From Bacteroidota bacterium (GTDB lineage Bacteria > Bacteroidota > Bacteroidia > JABEUT01): a stretch of DNA of 59,115 nt. The translations under genes were made by a program, and so were the position numbers. How positions within the stretch are numbered: the first letter of the stretch is position 1; every line of letters starts with the position of its first letter. The notes below the pieces were generated by a model. That model saw only the letters and a list, made by a program, of their open reading frames with translations. It ran no database searches and had not been told where the DNA came from. The DNA lies in assembly GCA_013289475.1 (NCBI GenBank), contig JABCZW010000009.1, positions 1 to 59,115 of the forward strand, read 5' to 3'. Positions 43,007-52,933 of this stretch are shown here, piece after piece.

Positions 43007-46000
43007 TTACATGTTCCGCCTGTACTGACCGCCAACTTCAAAAAGAGCATTGGTAATTTGCCCCAGTGAACAATACTGAACAGACTGCATTAGTTTTTCG
43101 AACAGGTTTTCATTATGTATAGCTGCTAGTTGCAATTCCTTTAATAGCTTAGGGCCTTTCTCAGTATTTGCTTTTTGCAGAGTGTGAATCATGCTTATCT
43201 GGTACTCCTTTTCTTCCTTAGTAGAACGTATTACTTCTCTTGGTATAATACTGGGTGAGCCTTTTGATGAAAGGAATGTATTTACTCCTACAATAGGATA
43301 CTCACCCGTATGTTTAAGGCGTTCGTAGTACAAGCTTTCTTCCTGAATTTTACCGCGTTGGTACATGGTTTCCATAGCACCCAATACACCACCACGTTCA
43401 TTTATACGGTCAAACTCAACCATAATGGCTTCTTCCACCAGGTCGGTAAGTTCTTCAATAATGAATGAACCCTGTAACGGATTTTCATTTTTAGCCAAAC
43501 CTAATTCCCTGTTAATGATTAACTGAATGGCAATAGCACGGCGCACACTTTCCTCGGTAGGAGTGGTTATGGCTTCATCGTATGCATTAGTATGTAATGA
43601 ATTACAGTTGTCATATATGGCATACAATGCCTGTAATGTAGTGCGGATATCATTAAAATCAATTTCCTGAGCATGCAATGAACGGCCCGATGTTTGAATA
43701 TGATACTTTAACATCTGCGAACGCTCATCAGCGCCATATTTCAATTTCATGGCCTTTGCCCAAATACGGCGTGCTACCCTTCCTATTACTGCATACTCAG
43801 GGTCAATGCCGTTTGAGAAGAAGAAGGAAAGGTTAGGTGCAAAGTCATTAATATTCATTCCCCGAGAGAGGTAGTATTCTACAAAAGTAAATCCGTTGGC
43901 AATGGTAAATGCAACTTGCGAAATAGGATTAGCGCCTGCTTCAGCAATATGGTAGCCCGATATAGATACAGAATAAAAATTACGAACCTTATTATTGATA
44001 AAATATTGCTGCACATCACCCATTAAGCGGAGTGAGAATTCAGTGGAGAATATGCATGTATTTTGTGCCTGGTCTTCTTTTAAAATATCGGCCTGCACAG
44101 TACCGCGTACTTGCGAAAGTGCAAAGGCTTTAATTTTTTCATATACATCTTTTGGCAGAACCTGTTCTCCGGTAATTCCTAATAACATTAGGCCAAGGCC
44201 ATCATTACCTTTTGGTAACGCACCTTGATATGCAGGGCGTTTTACGCCCTTCTTTTTATAAATATCATCAATCTTTTTCTGAACCTGTTTTTCAAGCTTA
44301 TGTTCTTTAATATACAACTCGCACTGCTGGTCAATAGCAGCATTCATAAAGAAGGCTGCAATGATTGAAGCAGGCCCGTTTATCGTCATCGATACCGATG
44401 TCTTGGGGTCGCATAGGTTAAAACCTGAATACAACTTCTTGGCATCATCAAGGCAGCAGATAGACACACCCGAGTTGCCTATCTTTCCATAAATATCAGG
44501 GCGATGGTCAGGGTCACGACCATATAGTGTAACCGAATCGAATGCAGTAGAAAGCCTTTTTGCAGGCATACCTGCGCTTACATAGTGGAAACGTTTATTG
44601 GTACGTTCAGGCCCGCCTTCACCTGCAAACATACGTGTAGGATCTTCTTCCGAACGCTTGAAAGGATAAACACCTGCAGTATATGGGAACTTACCCGGAA
44701 AGTTTTCCTGCAATACCCAATGCAATATCTCTCCCCATGCACGGTAACGAGGCACAGCAATTTTTGATATTAGTGTATGCGAGAGTGATTCAGTATGCGT
44801 TTTTACTTTTATGTCTTTTCCGCGAACATTGTAAACAAAATACTCGTCGGTGTATTGTTTTACTTCTTTCTCCCAGCCTTCCAGTATTTTTTTGTTGGCA
44901 GGAGTAAGTTGTTCTTCCAGTTCTTTTTTCTTCTTGGTTATTTCAGGTTTGCTGCCAAGCATTTCTTCAGCCCTGTGCAAAGCATATAGTTTCTCCGCAA
45001 TCTCCGACTGGCTGATGGCCCATTTGCCGTATCCTCTAACTGTCTCTGTTATCTCCGATAAATAACGAACCCTATCCGGTGGAATGATGAATATTTTCTG
45101 AGATTGTTCTTCGGCATGTTTGTATGATGAATGCAGATCGGCTTTTGTTTTTGCTGCCACGGTATCAATTACAGTTTTGTATAAACTGTTCATACCCGGG
45201 TCATTGAACTGCGATGCTATGGTACCAAAAACAGGCAGTTCACTATCTTTTGCCGTAAACAAATTATGGTTGCGCTTGAACTGTTTTTTTACATCTCTCA
45301 GTGCATCCTGTGCTCCGCGTTTATCGAATTTATTTATAGCAATAACATCGGCAAAGTCGAGCATGTCAATTTTCTCTAACTGCGTAGCAGCACCATATTC
45401 CGGTGTCATTACATAGAGCGATACATCTGAACAATCTACCACTTCGGTATCTGATTGACCTATACCCGATGTTTCCAATAATATTAAATCGAAGTTGCAA
45501 GCTTTAAGAATATCTACCGCTTTATTAATGCTTTGCGATAATGCTAAATGGCTTTGGCGCGTAGCCAATGAACGCATATACACACGGGTATTGCCCAATG
45601 CATTCATACGTATCCTGTCACCTAATAATGCTCCACCTGTTTTACGTTTCGATGGGTCGACGCATAAAATAGCAATGGTTTTGCCTTCTTCTATTTTTCC
45701 TTTGGCAGAAAAATCAATTAAATAACGGCGTAATAACTCATCTATTAATGATGATTTACCTGCACCACCAACACCGGTGATACCTAATACAGGTATTACC
45801 TTTTTACCCGATAAGCCTTGAATCTTTTTATGGACTTCTTTGGCTTTATCGGGGAAATCTTCTACCAATGATATAAGGGCAGCAATAGATTTTGCATCCC
45901 TGTTCTTGAGCCCTTTAATATGCTTATCAATATCGGTAATCTTGGGGGCTTCATCACATTTTTGTAGTATATCGTTTATCATCCCCTGCAGGCCCATTTT

Positions 46001-46387
46001 ACGGCCATCGTCTGGTGAATAGATGCGGGTAATACCATATTTATGCAAGTCCTTTATCTCATCGGGAAGGATAACGCCACCACCACCGGCAAATATTTTA
46101 ATATGCCCACAGCCTTGTTCTTTGAGCAGGTCGAGCATGTATTTTAAATACTCATTATGCCCGCCCTGGTATGATGTCATAGCAATAGCATTGGCATCTT
46201 CCTGTATGGCACAATTTACCACATCAAGGGCGCTGCGATCGTGCCCAAGGTGTATTACCTCAGCGCCGCTGGCCTGCATAATACGCCTCATAATATTTAT
46301 GGCCGCATCATGCCCGTCGAAGAGCGAAGCGGCGGTTACAATACGTATCTTATTCTTTGGGATATATGGTGTTACTTCAGCTTGCAT
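43007..46387 (-). CDS. icmF: Fused isobutyryl-CoA mutase / GTPase (IcmF)
   Basis: 1126 residues, the three-part IcmF layout. The B12-binding domain comes first: [14 protein letters not shown], with His26 as likely lower cobalt ligand, and the GGGGVI loop near 101. The MeaB-type G-protein chaperone is next, with Walker [13 protein letters not shown] (about 205-216) and NKFDKRG. The mutase barrel is C-terminal, with [12 protein letters not shown] and RMFAGEG. A separate methylmalonyl-CoA mutase would lack the built-in GTPase. It interconverts isobutyryl- and n-butyryl-CoA or similar branched acyl-CoAs using adenosylcobalamin, which the PduO-type transferase at 17.3 kb can supply. Confidence 0.93.
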   Translation of the reverse strand: MQAEVTPYIPKNKIRIVTAASLFDGHDAAINIMRRIMQASGAEVIHLGHDRSALDVVNCAIQEDANAIAMTSYQGGHNEYLKYMLDLLKEQGCGHIKIFAGGGGVILPDEIKDLHKYGITRIYSPDDGRKMGLQGMINDILQKCDEAPKITDIDKHIKGLKNRDAKSIAALISLVEDFPDKAKEVHKKIQGLSGKKVIPVLGITGVGGAGKSSLIDELLRRYLIDFSAKGKIEEGKTIAILCVDPSKRKTGGALLGDRIRMNALGNTRVYMRSLATRQSHLALSQSINKAVDILKACNFDLILLETSGIGQSDTEVVDCSDVSLYVMTPEYGAATQLEKIDMLDFADVIAINKFDKRGAQDALRDVKKQFKRNHNLFTAKDSELPVFGTIASQFNDPGMNSLYKTVIDTVAAKTKADLHSSYKHAEEQSQKIFIIPPDRVRYLSEITETVRGYGKWAISQSEIAEKLYALHRAEEMLGSKPEITKKKKELEEQLTPANKKILEGWEKEVKQYTDEYFVYNVRGKDIKVKTHTESLSHTLISKIAVPRYRAWGEILHWVLQENFPGKFPYTAGVYPFKRSEEDPTRMFAGEGGPERTNKRFHYVSAGMPAKRLSTAFDSVTLYGRDPDHRPDIYGKIGNSGVSICCLDDAKKLYSGFNLCDPKTSVSMTINGPASIIAAFFMNAAIDQQCELYIKEHKLEKQVQKKIDDIYKKKGVKRPAYQGALPKGNDGLGLMLLGITGEQVLPKDVYEKIKAFALSQVRGTVQADILKEDQAQNTCIFSTEFSLRLMGDVQQYFINNKVRNFYSVSISGYHIAEAGANPISQVAFTIANGFTFVEYYLSRGMNINDFAPNLSFFFSNGIDPEYAVIGRVARRIWAKAMKLKYGADERSQMLKYHIQTSGRSLHAQEIDFNDIRTTLQALYAIYDNCNSLHTNAYDEAITTPTEESVRRAIAIQLIINRELGLAKNENPLQGSFIIEELTDLVEEAIMVEFDRINERGGVLGAMETMYQRGKIQEESLYYERLKHTGEYPIVGVNTFLSSKGSPSIIPREVIRSTKEEKEYQISMIHTLQKANTEKGPKLLKELQLAAIHNENLFEKLMQSVQYCSLGQITNALFEVGGQYRRNM

Positions 46388-46404
46388 ACTTGTCTATTAT
46401 TTTG

Positions 46405-46435
46405 CAAATGTATGGGTAAATAACTTTCTTGCCAA
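46405..46435 (-). promoter_or_regulatory. Consensus promoter of icmF
   Basis: On the minus strand TTG (plus 46433-46435), 20-bp spacer, TACATTTG (plus 46405-46412), 17 bp before the ATG at 46387. Confidence 0.7.
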
Positions 46436-46495
46436 TTGCTAAGGTTTTCATCCTGCTAAAAGTACTATTTTTACCTCAATTTAAGGTACAGGGCA

Positions 46496-46951
46496 ATGAA
46501 AGATATTATTGAAAGCTGGAACATACATAACCGTATAAATTTGTACCTGCTCGACGCTATAGAGGAAGGCCATTTAGGTTCTGTATCCTCATCAAAAGGC
46601 AGGAATGTTGGGGAGCAATTTGCCCATATGCATAACGTAAGGCTTATGTGGTTAAAAGTTGCTGAACCCGATTTGCTTAAAGGGATCGATAAAATTGAGA
46701 AGGATACGATCACTAAGAAGCATTTGCAGGCTGGCTTGGAGAGAAGTGCGAAAGCTATTTCTACCTTATTTGAACATGCTGCCAAGACTAATAAAATAAA
46801 AAGTTTTAAGCCTCATCCTGCTGCTTTTCTAGGGTATTTAGTTTCACACGAAAGCCACCACCGCGGACAAATTATGCTTGCCTTAAAACAATCGGGCCAC
46901 CCGGTTGATCAAAAGATCCAATACGGTATTTGGGAATGGGGTGTGAGATAA
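46496..46951 (+). CDS. DinB-family protein
   Basis: 151 residues. Four-helix bundle with candidate metal histidines in VGEQFAHMHNVRLMWL (about 38-53) and in SHESHHRGQIMLAL near residue 120. The C-terminal helix pair matches the DinB/YfiT fold better than the protein at 31.4 kb does. Function unknown beyond a probable metal-dependent enzyme. Divergent from icmF; a TATTTTTA at 46466-46473 (7 of 8 to the -7 box) may be its promoter. Confidence 0.78.
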   Translation: MKDIIESWNIHNRINLYLLDAIEEGHLGSVSSSKGRNVGEQFAHMHNVRLMWLKVAEPDLLKGIDKIEKDTITKKHLQAGLERSAKAISTLFEHAAKTNKIKSFKPHPAAFLGYLVSHESHHRGQIMLALKQSGHPVDQKIQYGIWEWGVR

Positions 46952-47025
46952 TAATGTTAAGTAATTTAGAGAAAAGTATTTGATTCAATAATTTAAAATT
47001 CAGCATTCAAAATTCATAATTACCT

Positions 47026-47877
47026 ATGCTCACAATTGCTCCTAAAGACACACCTTTAAAAGACCTGCACCAATACCTGCTGGGGGCAGTGGCGCCTCGC
47101 CCGATATGCTTTGCCAGCACAATTGATGAAAACGGCAACCCTAATCTTAGTCCGTTCAGCTTCTTTAACATATTTGGCTCCAATCCGCCTATCGCTATAT
47201 TCTCTCCTGCGCGTTCAGGCAGGACCAAACAGACAAAACACACGCACCAGAATGTGCTACAGGTGCCTGAAGTAGTCATTAATGTGGTAAACTATAATAT
47301 GGTGCAGCAGGCATCGGTAGCAAGTGGTGAGTACGACAAAGAAGTGAATGAGTTTGTGAAATCGGGTTTTACTCCCATAAAATCTAAAATAGTGAGGCCA
47401 TACCGGGTAAAAGAATCGCCTGTGCAGATGGAATGCGAAGTATTGGGAGTGAAAGAAACAGGAGACGAAGGTGGTGCAGGAAATCTTATCATTTGTGAAA
47501 TATTGCTCATTCATATTAATGAAGACGTGCTGAATGAAGAGAAAAGAATTGACCCTAATAAAATAGACCTGGTGGGCCGTATGATGGGTAACTGGTACTG
47601 CAGGGCAAGCGGTAGTGCATTGTTTGAAGTGGTACAGCCGGGGCATCACCTTGGCATAGGCATAGATTCTATGCCCTTAAGTATAAAAGCCAGTAAGGTG
47701 TTAACGGGCAATAACCTGGGGCAATTAGCCAGCATAACAGTCCTGCCTGATATGCAAGGTTATGTTTCTTCTGAAAAATTCAGCGATGAAGAGAGCCTGC
47801 ACAAGGCTGCAAAACAACTTTTAGATAATGGCAAAATTGAGGATGCCTGGAAACTATTATTAGCTAACTCAAAATAA
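47026..47877 (+). CDS. Flavin reductase-like, FMN-binding split-barrel protein
   Basis: 283 residues. The N-terminal half is a flavin-reductase split barrel: LLGAVAPRPICFASTIDENG, LSPFSFFNIFGSNPP and VNVVNYNMVQQASVASGEY are the family strands binding FMN. A C-terminal extension of about 80 residues has no assigned fold. Such proteins reduce FMN or act as flavin-dependent oxidoreductases with unknown partners. The gap before it contains AT-rich direct repeats of ATTCA type. Confidence 0.82.
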   Translation: MLTIAPKDTPLKDLHQYLLGAVAPRPICFASTIDENGNPNLSPFSFFNIFGSNPPIAIFSPARSGRTKQTKHTHQNVLQVPEVVINVVNYNMVQQASVASGEYDKEVNEFVKSGFTPIKSKIVRPYRVKESPVQMECEVLGVKETGDEGGAGNLIICEILLIHINEDVLNEEKRIDPNKIDLVGRMMGNWYCRASGSALFEVVQPGHHLGIGIDSMPLSIKASKVLTGNNLGQLASITVLPDMQGYVSSEKFSDEESLHKAAKQLLDNGKIEDAWKLLLANSK

Positions 47878-47878
47878 A

Positions 47879-47909
47879 TTGTAACAAAATGTGGTGGTTG
47901 TTCGTCTTA
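47879..47909 (+). promoter_or_regulatory. ECF-sigma-like promoter of the head-GIN lipoprotein
   Basis: TTGTAAC (47879-47885) with 17 bp to CGTCTTA (47903-47909). GTAAC/CGTC is the bipartite pattern of extracytoplasmic-function sigma promoters and unlike the TAnnTTTG boxes elsewhere. It overlaps the stop region of the flavin reductase gene, ends 17 bp before ATG 47927, and excludes the upstream GTG at 47891 as a start. Confidence 0.5.
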
Positions 47910-47926
47910 CGACAAAATCACATATC

Positions 47927-48652
47927 ATGAAACCTAAAACTATGAAGAAGATCATCTATTTAGCTGCCCTTATCCTGGTTGGCTGTGTTATTAGCGATGC
48001 CTCATCAAAAGGTGATAAACTGCCTGCTGAAGGTAAAACCATTGATGTAAAATCATTTAAAGCTATTCACGCTGATGGGGTGTTTAATGTTTACCTTAGC
48101 CAGGGAAGTAAAGAAAGTGTAGTAGTAAAAGGATATTATCCTAAGAATTTGGTGATAAGCAATGAAGGTGATACATTATCTATACATGATTCATCGGGTA
48201 CTCATACAAGCAATTGGAGTATAAAGACCGATATTTATATTACCCTTACCAATATTACGTCAATGGAAATTGCTTCGGTTGGAGAAACCAAATGCACCGA
48301 TACCTTAAAACTAAAGAGTCTTGATTTTTCTTCAGAAGGAGTTGGTAAATTATCACTACTGTTAAACGCCGATACTGTAAGAGGTTCTGAAGATGGTGTG
48401 GGCAAAATGAAACTAGCGGGTAAAGCAACGTATGCCGAAATAGCCGATAACGGAGTAGGCACCCTTGAGTGTGATAATTTTATTGTGGATGTATTGCATG
48501 TTGATGTAAATGGAGTTGGCTCTGCCAGTGTGTATGCAGTAAAAGAAATATATGTGCAATCATCGGGTGTGGGCGGAGTAACATATCATGGTCCTGCCAA
48601 GATTATGCAGAGCGAAAGCGACGGTATTGGCGGTGTAAAGCATTCGGACTAA
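47927..48652 (+). CDS. Head-GIN-domain (DUF2807) putative lipoprotein
   Basis: 241 residues from ATG 47927; ATG 47942 is an equally good start (MKKIIYLAALILVGC). The lipobox cysteine follows LILVG. The DUF2807 auto-transporter-adhesin head domain is seen as ADGVFNVYLSQGSKESVVV and then a right-handed beta-helix ladder with evenly spaced GVG or GIG turns (EGVGKLSL, EDGVGKMKL, NGVGTLEC, NGVGSASV, SGVGGV, DGIGGV). Probably periplasmic or surface-attached. In this phylum such genes are often tied to sigma/anti-sigma stress systems, which fits the ECF-like promoter, although no sigma gene is nearby. Confidence 0.82.
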   Translation: MKPKTMKKIIYLAALILVGCVISDASSKGDKLPAEGKTIDVKSFKAIHADGVFNVYLSQGSKESVVVKGYYPKNLVISNEGDTLSIHDSSGTHTSNWSIKTDIYITLTNITSMEIASVGETKCTDTLKLKSLDFSSEGVGKLSLLLNADTVRGSEDGVGKMKLAGKATYAEIADNGVGTLECDNFIVDVLHVDVNGVGSASVYAVKEIYVQSSGVGGVTYHGPAKIMQSESDGIGGVKHSD

Positions 48653-48703
48653 GGCAATAAAGTTGGTTGGGAGTCGTTATTATGCTTACCAATCACAATC
48701 AAC

Positions 48704-49933
48704 GTGCCAGTATCATTCAAGAAAAGATTTAATTCAATCGGTGTTCTATTGTTGCTATCTATAAGTTATTGTAATGCTCAAAACCATAATATTTTAGGGC
48801 AACAAATAGCAAGCAATATAAACTTGCCATACGCTGCTCCGTTATTTCTACTTATTCCCCCCGACGCCCATTCAGCAGGATTAGGAGATGCGGGAGTTGC
48901 CTCCGAGCCTGACATAAATTCTGTTTATTGGAACCCTGCCAAATTGGCTTTTGTAAAAGATACGTTTGGATTCTCAGTATCTTATACTCCATGGCTAAGG
49001 CAACTGGTACCCGATATTAATTTTAGTGATATTTCAGCATTTTTCAAGATAAGTAACCATCAAACTATTGGAGCATCTTTGCGTTATTTCTCATATGAAA
49101 ATATTCAATTTAATAATAATAACGGGGTTATTATAGGCAATTACAACCCCAAAGAATATGCAATAGACCTATGCTATTCCGGCAAATTATCCGATAATTG
49201 GTCGGCAGGCTTTACAGGGCGGTATATTTATTCAAATTTAAATGGTTCATCAACTGTACAGGGACAATATTCACATGCGGGGAAAGATATAAGTGTTGAT
49301 GTTTCGGCCTATCATACACACGATGAAATAAATATCCTGGGAATGCCAAGTATGGCTTCTGAAGGTGTTTGTATTTCAAATATGGGTCCCCAAATAAATT
49401 ATAATAACCCAGGTGATGCTTCATTTCTTCCAACTAATTTAAGGATAGGTGCAGCCCAGGCAATTAATTTGAATAAAGAAAATAAAGTAACAATAATGGA
49501 AGATGCGAATAAATTGCTCGTTCCTACTCCGCCTGTATATGCACAAACTTCAACTGGTATTAATAATAATCCCGTAATTCTTGCCGGTATGAACCCTAAT
49601 GTTACACCAGTGCAGGGTATGATACAGTCATTTTATGATGCTCCTGGTGGCGCATCGGAACAATGGCATGAAATTACATGGTCATTTGGCATGGAATATA
49701 ATTACAACAATCAATTTGCTGCCCGTGCAGGTTATTTTTATGAGAACCCTACTAAAGGCGGAAGAGAATTTTATACTTTGGGTGTAGGGTTTACCTTGAC
49801 AAGTTTACATATAGATGCTGCCTACCTGCTATCTGTTTCACAACAAAACCCATTACAAAACACTTTATATATTTCACTCAGCTTCACTTTTCCGCAAAAG
49901 AAATATTCGGGGAACTCTGTGAAAACTTCCTGA
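48704..49933 (+). CDS. porV: Type IX secretion system outer-membrane protein PorV
   Basis: 409 residues from a GTG. A signal peptide (FKKRFNSIGVLLLLSISYCNA) precedes the FadL-like 14-strand barrel. The family start reads APLFLLIPPDAHSAGLGDAGVASEPDINSVYWNPAKLAF, with the conserved DAGVA and WNPAK. The C-terminus ends in LYISLSFTFP. PorV (LptO) shuttles cargo from the translocon and is needed for sorting-domain proteins such as the one at 38.8-42.7 kb. No in-frame ATG gives a signal peptide, so GTG at 48704 is taken as start. The partner PorU is not in the window. Confidence 0.88.
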   Translation: MPVSFKKRFNSIGVLLLLSISYCNAQNHNILGQQIASNINLPYAAPLFLLIPPDAHSAGLGDAGVASEPDINSVYWNPAKLAFVKDTFGFSVSYTPWLRQLVPDINFSDISAFFKISNHQTIGASLRYFSYENIQFNNNNGVIIGNYNPKEYAIDLCYSGKLSDNWSAGFTGRYIYSNLNGSSTVQGQYSHAGKDISVDVSAYHTHDEINILGMPSMASEGVCISNMGPQINYNNPGDASFLPTNLRIGAAQAINLNKENKVTIMEDANKLLVPTPPVYAQTSTGINNNPVILAGMNPNVTPVQGMIQSFYDAPGGASEQWHEITWSFGMEYNYNNQFAARAGYFYENPTKGGREFYTLGVGFTLTSLHIDAAYLLSVSQQNPLQNTLYISLSFTFPQKKYSGNSVKTS

Positions 49934-49965
49934 TAAAATGGCAACAATTCTCTTCTGAAAACCCA

Positions 49966-49973
49966 TACCTTTG
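49966..49973 (+). promoter_or_regulatory. -7 box of the 50 kb outer-membrane protein
   Basis: TACCTTTG, a perfect TAnnTTTG, ten bases before the ATG at 49984, so the leader is very short. Confidence 0.6.
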
Positions 49974-49983
49974 ACAAGAGTAT

Positions 49984-50637
49984 ATGAAGAAGTTTTTTAT
50001 CATTGTTTTATTCTGTTGTTTGGGCCTATTTGCCAGGGCCCAGTTTATTGACACTATACAAAATGTCATTGACCGCAAGGGCTCATTCTCATTCAGCTTT
50101 ACCTCCCGCAATTCTTTTATAACCAATTACACTGCTTATATTTTTGGCTATTCGGTAGGTGTAACTTTAGGTAAAAAACTAACCATTGGCGGGGGCTTTA
50201 ATGCACTTAACAGTATTATAAACAAGAAAAAGATAATTGGATCGGATACCATTAATGAGCAATTGAATTTTGTCTATTTCTCTTATTATGTACAATATAT
50301 AATGAGCCTTAGTAAGCATTGGAAGCTTTACCTGACACCAATTTCATTTGGCTTGGGCAGTTCGAGTTATCAGTATAATTATAAGGGGGTTGCTACTACA
50401 GAGTCATCATATACTGTAATTCCTTATGAACCAAGCATTGAACTCGATTACAACTTTTTTAAATGGCTGGGACTATACACACAGGTCGGCTACCGGCTAA
50501 TGATAATTAATAACCCTGCCATTGAACAAAATTTTAATTCTCCCACCTATTCTTATGGCGTGCTCATATCTCCATTCGAATTATATGCAGCTATTTTTCC
50601 ACGCACCAAACTCGCTAAAATCATAGAAGCTCCTTAG
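49984..50637 (+). CDS. Small outer-membrane beta-barrel protein, unknown
   Basis: 217 residues. Signal peptide (MKKFFIIVLFCCLGLFARAQ) followed by alternating amphipathic strands rich in Tyr, Phe and Gly (GYSVGVTLGKKLTIGGGF, WLGLYTQVGYRLMI). The barrel is probably eight-stranded. No family motif recognised. It follows PorV by 50 bp but has its own promoter. Confidence 0.6.
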   Translation: MKKFFIIVLFCCLGLFARAQFIDTIQNVIDRKGSFSFSFTSRNSFITNYTAYIFGYSVGVTLGKKLTIGGGFNALNSIINKKKIIGSDTINEQLNFVYFSYYVQYIMSLSKHWKLYLTPISFGLGSSSYQYNYKGVATTESSYTVIPYEPSIELDYNFFKWLGLYTQVGYRLMIINNPAIEQNFNSPTYSYGVLISPFELYAAIFPRTKLAKIIEAP

Positions 50638-50657
50638 TCAAAGCCGAATTAATTTAA

Positions 50658-50665
50658 TACTTTTG
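50658..50665 (+). promoter_or_regulatory. -7 box of ruvB
   Basis: TACTTTTG, a perfect TAnnTTTG, 19 bp before the ruvB ATG at 50685. Confidence 0.55.
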
Positions 50666-50684
50666 CTTATTCACAAAATTGCAC

Positions 50685-51704
50685 ATGAACGAAAACCTGG
50701 ACGCGGAAAGCGAACATTTAAGCTCGGCCGAAAAAGAAGTTGAAAAAGTACTTCGCCCGAAAGAGTTTGCTGATTTCTCGGGCCAGGAAAAGGTGGTTGA
50801 GAACCTCCGCATTTTTGTGCAGGCAACCAAACAAAGACAGGAAGCCCTTGACCATGTTCTGTTGCATGGCCCTCCGGGATTAGGAAAGACTACACTTGCC
50901 AATATTATAGCAGCGGAACTGGATGTGAACATTCGTATTACCTCGGGCCCGGTACTTGAAAAGCCGGGTGATCTGGCAGGCTTGCTTACTAACCTTGGTA
51001 TGTACGATGTATTGTTTATTGACGAAATACATCGCCTCAGCCCTGTAGTGGAAGAGTATTTATACTCAGCCATGGAAGACTACCGTATAGATATTATGAT
51101 CGATTCCGGCCCCAATGCGCGCAGTGTACAATTAAAGCTGAACCCCTTTACCCTTATTGGCGCTACAACCCGGTCGGGCTTGCTTACTTCTCCCTTAAGG
51201 GCGCGTTTTGGTATCAATTTCAGGCTCGATTACTATACATCAGATTTACTTCAGAAAATTATAGAACGGTCTTCAGATATTTTAAATATTTCTATTACTC
51301 CTGAAGCATCGCACGAAATTGCCCGTCGTAGCCGTGGTACGCCACGTATTGCAAATTCGTTGTTACGCAGGGTACGTGATTTTGCTCAGATAAAAGATCA
51401 GGGCATAGATTTAGCTGTTACTCAATATGCACTAAAGGCATTAAATGTAGATGAGAATGGCCTTGATGAAATGGATAATCGCATTTTAACTGCCATTATA
51501 GATAAGTTTAAGGGTGGCCCTGTAGGTATATCTACCATTGCCATAGCAGTTGGCGAACAAGCAGGAACTATAGAAGAAGTTTATGAGCCCTTCCTGATAC
51601 AAGAGGGTTATTTGGCCCGTACACCCCGTGGCAGAGAAGCTACCGACAAAACATACAAGCACCTTAAAAAGATCAGGCATAATACACCCAACAGATTATT
51701 CTAA
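50685..51704 (+). CDS. ruvB: Holliday junction branch-migration ATPase RuvB
   Basis: 339 residues from ATG 50685. AAA+ motor of the RuvABC resolvasome. Walker A is [15 protein letters not shown], Walker [10 protein letters not shown], sensor 1 GATTRSG followed by SPLRARFG, and the winged-helix domain ends [19 protein letters not shown]. Length matches the family. queG begins directly after its stop codon, so the two are co-transcribed. Confidence 0.96.
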   Translation: MNENLDAESEHLSSAEKEVEKVLRPKEFADFSGQEKVVENLRIFVQATKQRQEALDHVLLHGPPGLGKTTLANIIAAELDVNIRITSGPVLEKPGDLAGLLTNLGMYDVLFIDEIHRLSPVVEEYLYSAMEDYRIDIMIDSGPNARSVQLKLNPFTLIGATTRSGLLTSPLRARFGINFRLDYYTSDLLQKIIERSSDILNISITPEASHEIARRSRGTPRIANSLLRRVRDFAQIKDQGIDLAVTQYALKALNVDENGLDEMDNRILTAIIDKFKGGPVGISTIAIAVGEQAGTIEEVYEPFLIQEGYLARTPRGREATDKTYKHLKKIRHNTPNRLF

Positions 51705-52625
51705 ATGAATACGGAGAGCTATTCGGCTTTTATAAAGCAGGAAGCCAAACGACTGGGATTTGAGTATTGTGGTTTTTCAAAAGCAGAATTTTTAGAAGAA
51801 GAAGCGCCAAGGTTTGACAAATGGCTGCACCAGAACATGCAGGGTCAGATGGATTATATGGCCAATTACCATGACATGCGCCTTGATCCTCGTTTGTTAG
51901 TCCCCGGGGCCAAATCAGTAATTTCTTTAATGCTGAATTATTTTCCTGAAGAGAAGCAAAATGAAAGTGCACCTAAAATATCGAAGTATGCGTACGGCAA
52001 AGATTACCATTATGTGATAAAAGATAAGCTGAAAGAGTTGTTGGCAAATATTCGGGAACATGTTGGAGAAATAAACGGCAGGGCATTTGTAGATTCGGCC
52101 CCTGTGCTGGAACGTGCATGGGCAGCTAAAAGCGGCTTGGGCTGGATAGGCAAAAATGCACAACTTATTCGCCCGGGTAGTGGCTCATTCTTTTTTCTGG
52201 CTGAATTAATTATTGATATTGAACTGGAATATGACGGACCGATAAAAGATTACTGCGGCTCTTGTACTCGTTGTATAGATGCATGCCCGACGCAAGCAAT
52301 AGTAGGACCTAATGTGGTCGATGGCAGTAAGTGTATTTCGTATTTTACCATTGAGTTGGAAGAAGCCATACCTATTGAAATGAAAGGCAAAATGGATGAC
52401 TGGATGTTTGGCTGTGATGTTTGCCAGGATGTATGCCCATGGAACAGGTTCTCACATCCTCACACAGAACAAAAACTTAAAGCAAATCCTGCTTTACTGG
52501 AAATGAGTAAAAAAGACTGGGAAGAAATAACCGAAGAGGTTTTCAAAAAGACTTTTGCAGGCTCGCCATTAAAGCGTGCGGGATACGAAGGAATAAAGAG
52601 AAACCTGGCCTTTGTTACATCTTAG
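51705..52625 (+). CDS. queG: Epoxyqueuosine reductase
   Basis: 306 residues. A cobalamin- and iron-sulfur-dependent enzyme that makes queuosine from epoxyqueuosine in tRNA anticodons. Two 4Fe-4S clusters are visible as [12 protein letters not shown] and [11 protein letters not shown] with the remaining cysteine earlier in [29 protein letters not shown] is the conserved active-site stretch. It is shorter than the E. coli enzyme (379) because it lacks the C-terminal HEAT-like repeat region, as is usual in Bacteroidota. It is the second B12-dependent enzyme of the window. Confidence 0.92.
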   Translation: MNTESYSAFIKQEAKRLGFEYCGFSKAEFLEEEAPRFDKWLHQNMQGQMDYMANYHDMRLDPRLLVPGAKSVISLMLNYFPEEKQNESAPKISKYAYGKDYHYVIKDKLKELLANIREHVGEINGRAFVDSAPVLERAWAAKSGLGWIGKNAQLIRPGSGSFFFLAELIIDIELEYDGPIKDYCGSCTRCIDACPTQAIVGPNVVDGSKCISYFTIELEEAIPIEMKGKMDDWMFGCDVCQDVCPWNRFSHPHTEQKLKANPALLEMSKKDWEEITEEVFKKTFAGSPLKRAGYEGIKRNLAFVTS

Positions 52626-52809
52626 CTACGCCACGGAACACATCAAGAATAACATCTTTATACATGTGGCCAAAAGTAGACAGGCACCAAACCTGTAATA
52701 ATAATTTCTCGTCGGGTTTAAGCCAGTGAATGGCTTTCATCAGTTCTTTACGGAATAACACCCTATCGAAACTGACTCTTTCTAATATTTTTTTGCTTAA
52801 CTCAAACAT
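52615..52809 (-). CDS. Small conserved Bacteroidota protein, unknown
   Basis: 64 residues, soluble, helical ([25 protein letters not shown] ... [12 protein letters not shown]). I recall similar short proteins across the phylum but no function. Its stop overlaps the end of queG by 11 bp in convergent orientation. Confidence 0.6.
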   Translation of the reverse strand: MFELSKKILERVSFDRVLFRKELMKAIHWLKPDEKLLLQVWCLSTFGHMYKDVILDVFRGVAKM

Positions 52810-52933
52810 GCGGGTCCAATTTTATAAAGCTAACTTAATAATTATAAAAGCCTTTTCCAAGTTTTTAGTGGCTTTTTTTTTCACTTTAAGATTAATTAAC
52901 CTAAACGTACACTTTTAATGACGAATGGTTAAC

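Noticed and set aside
46990-47024. Short AT-rich repeats of AAAATTCA type before the flavin reductase gene
   Set aside because: Too short and too AT-rich to tell from background.
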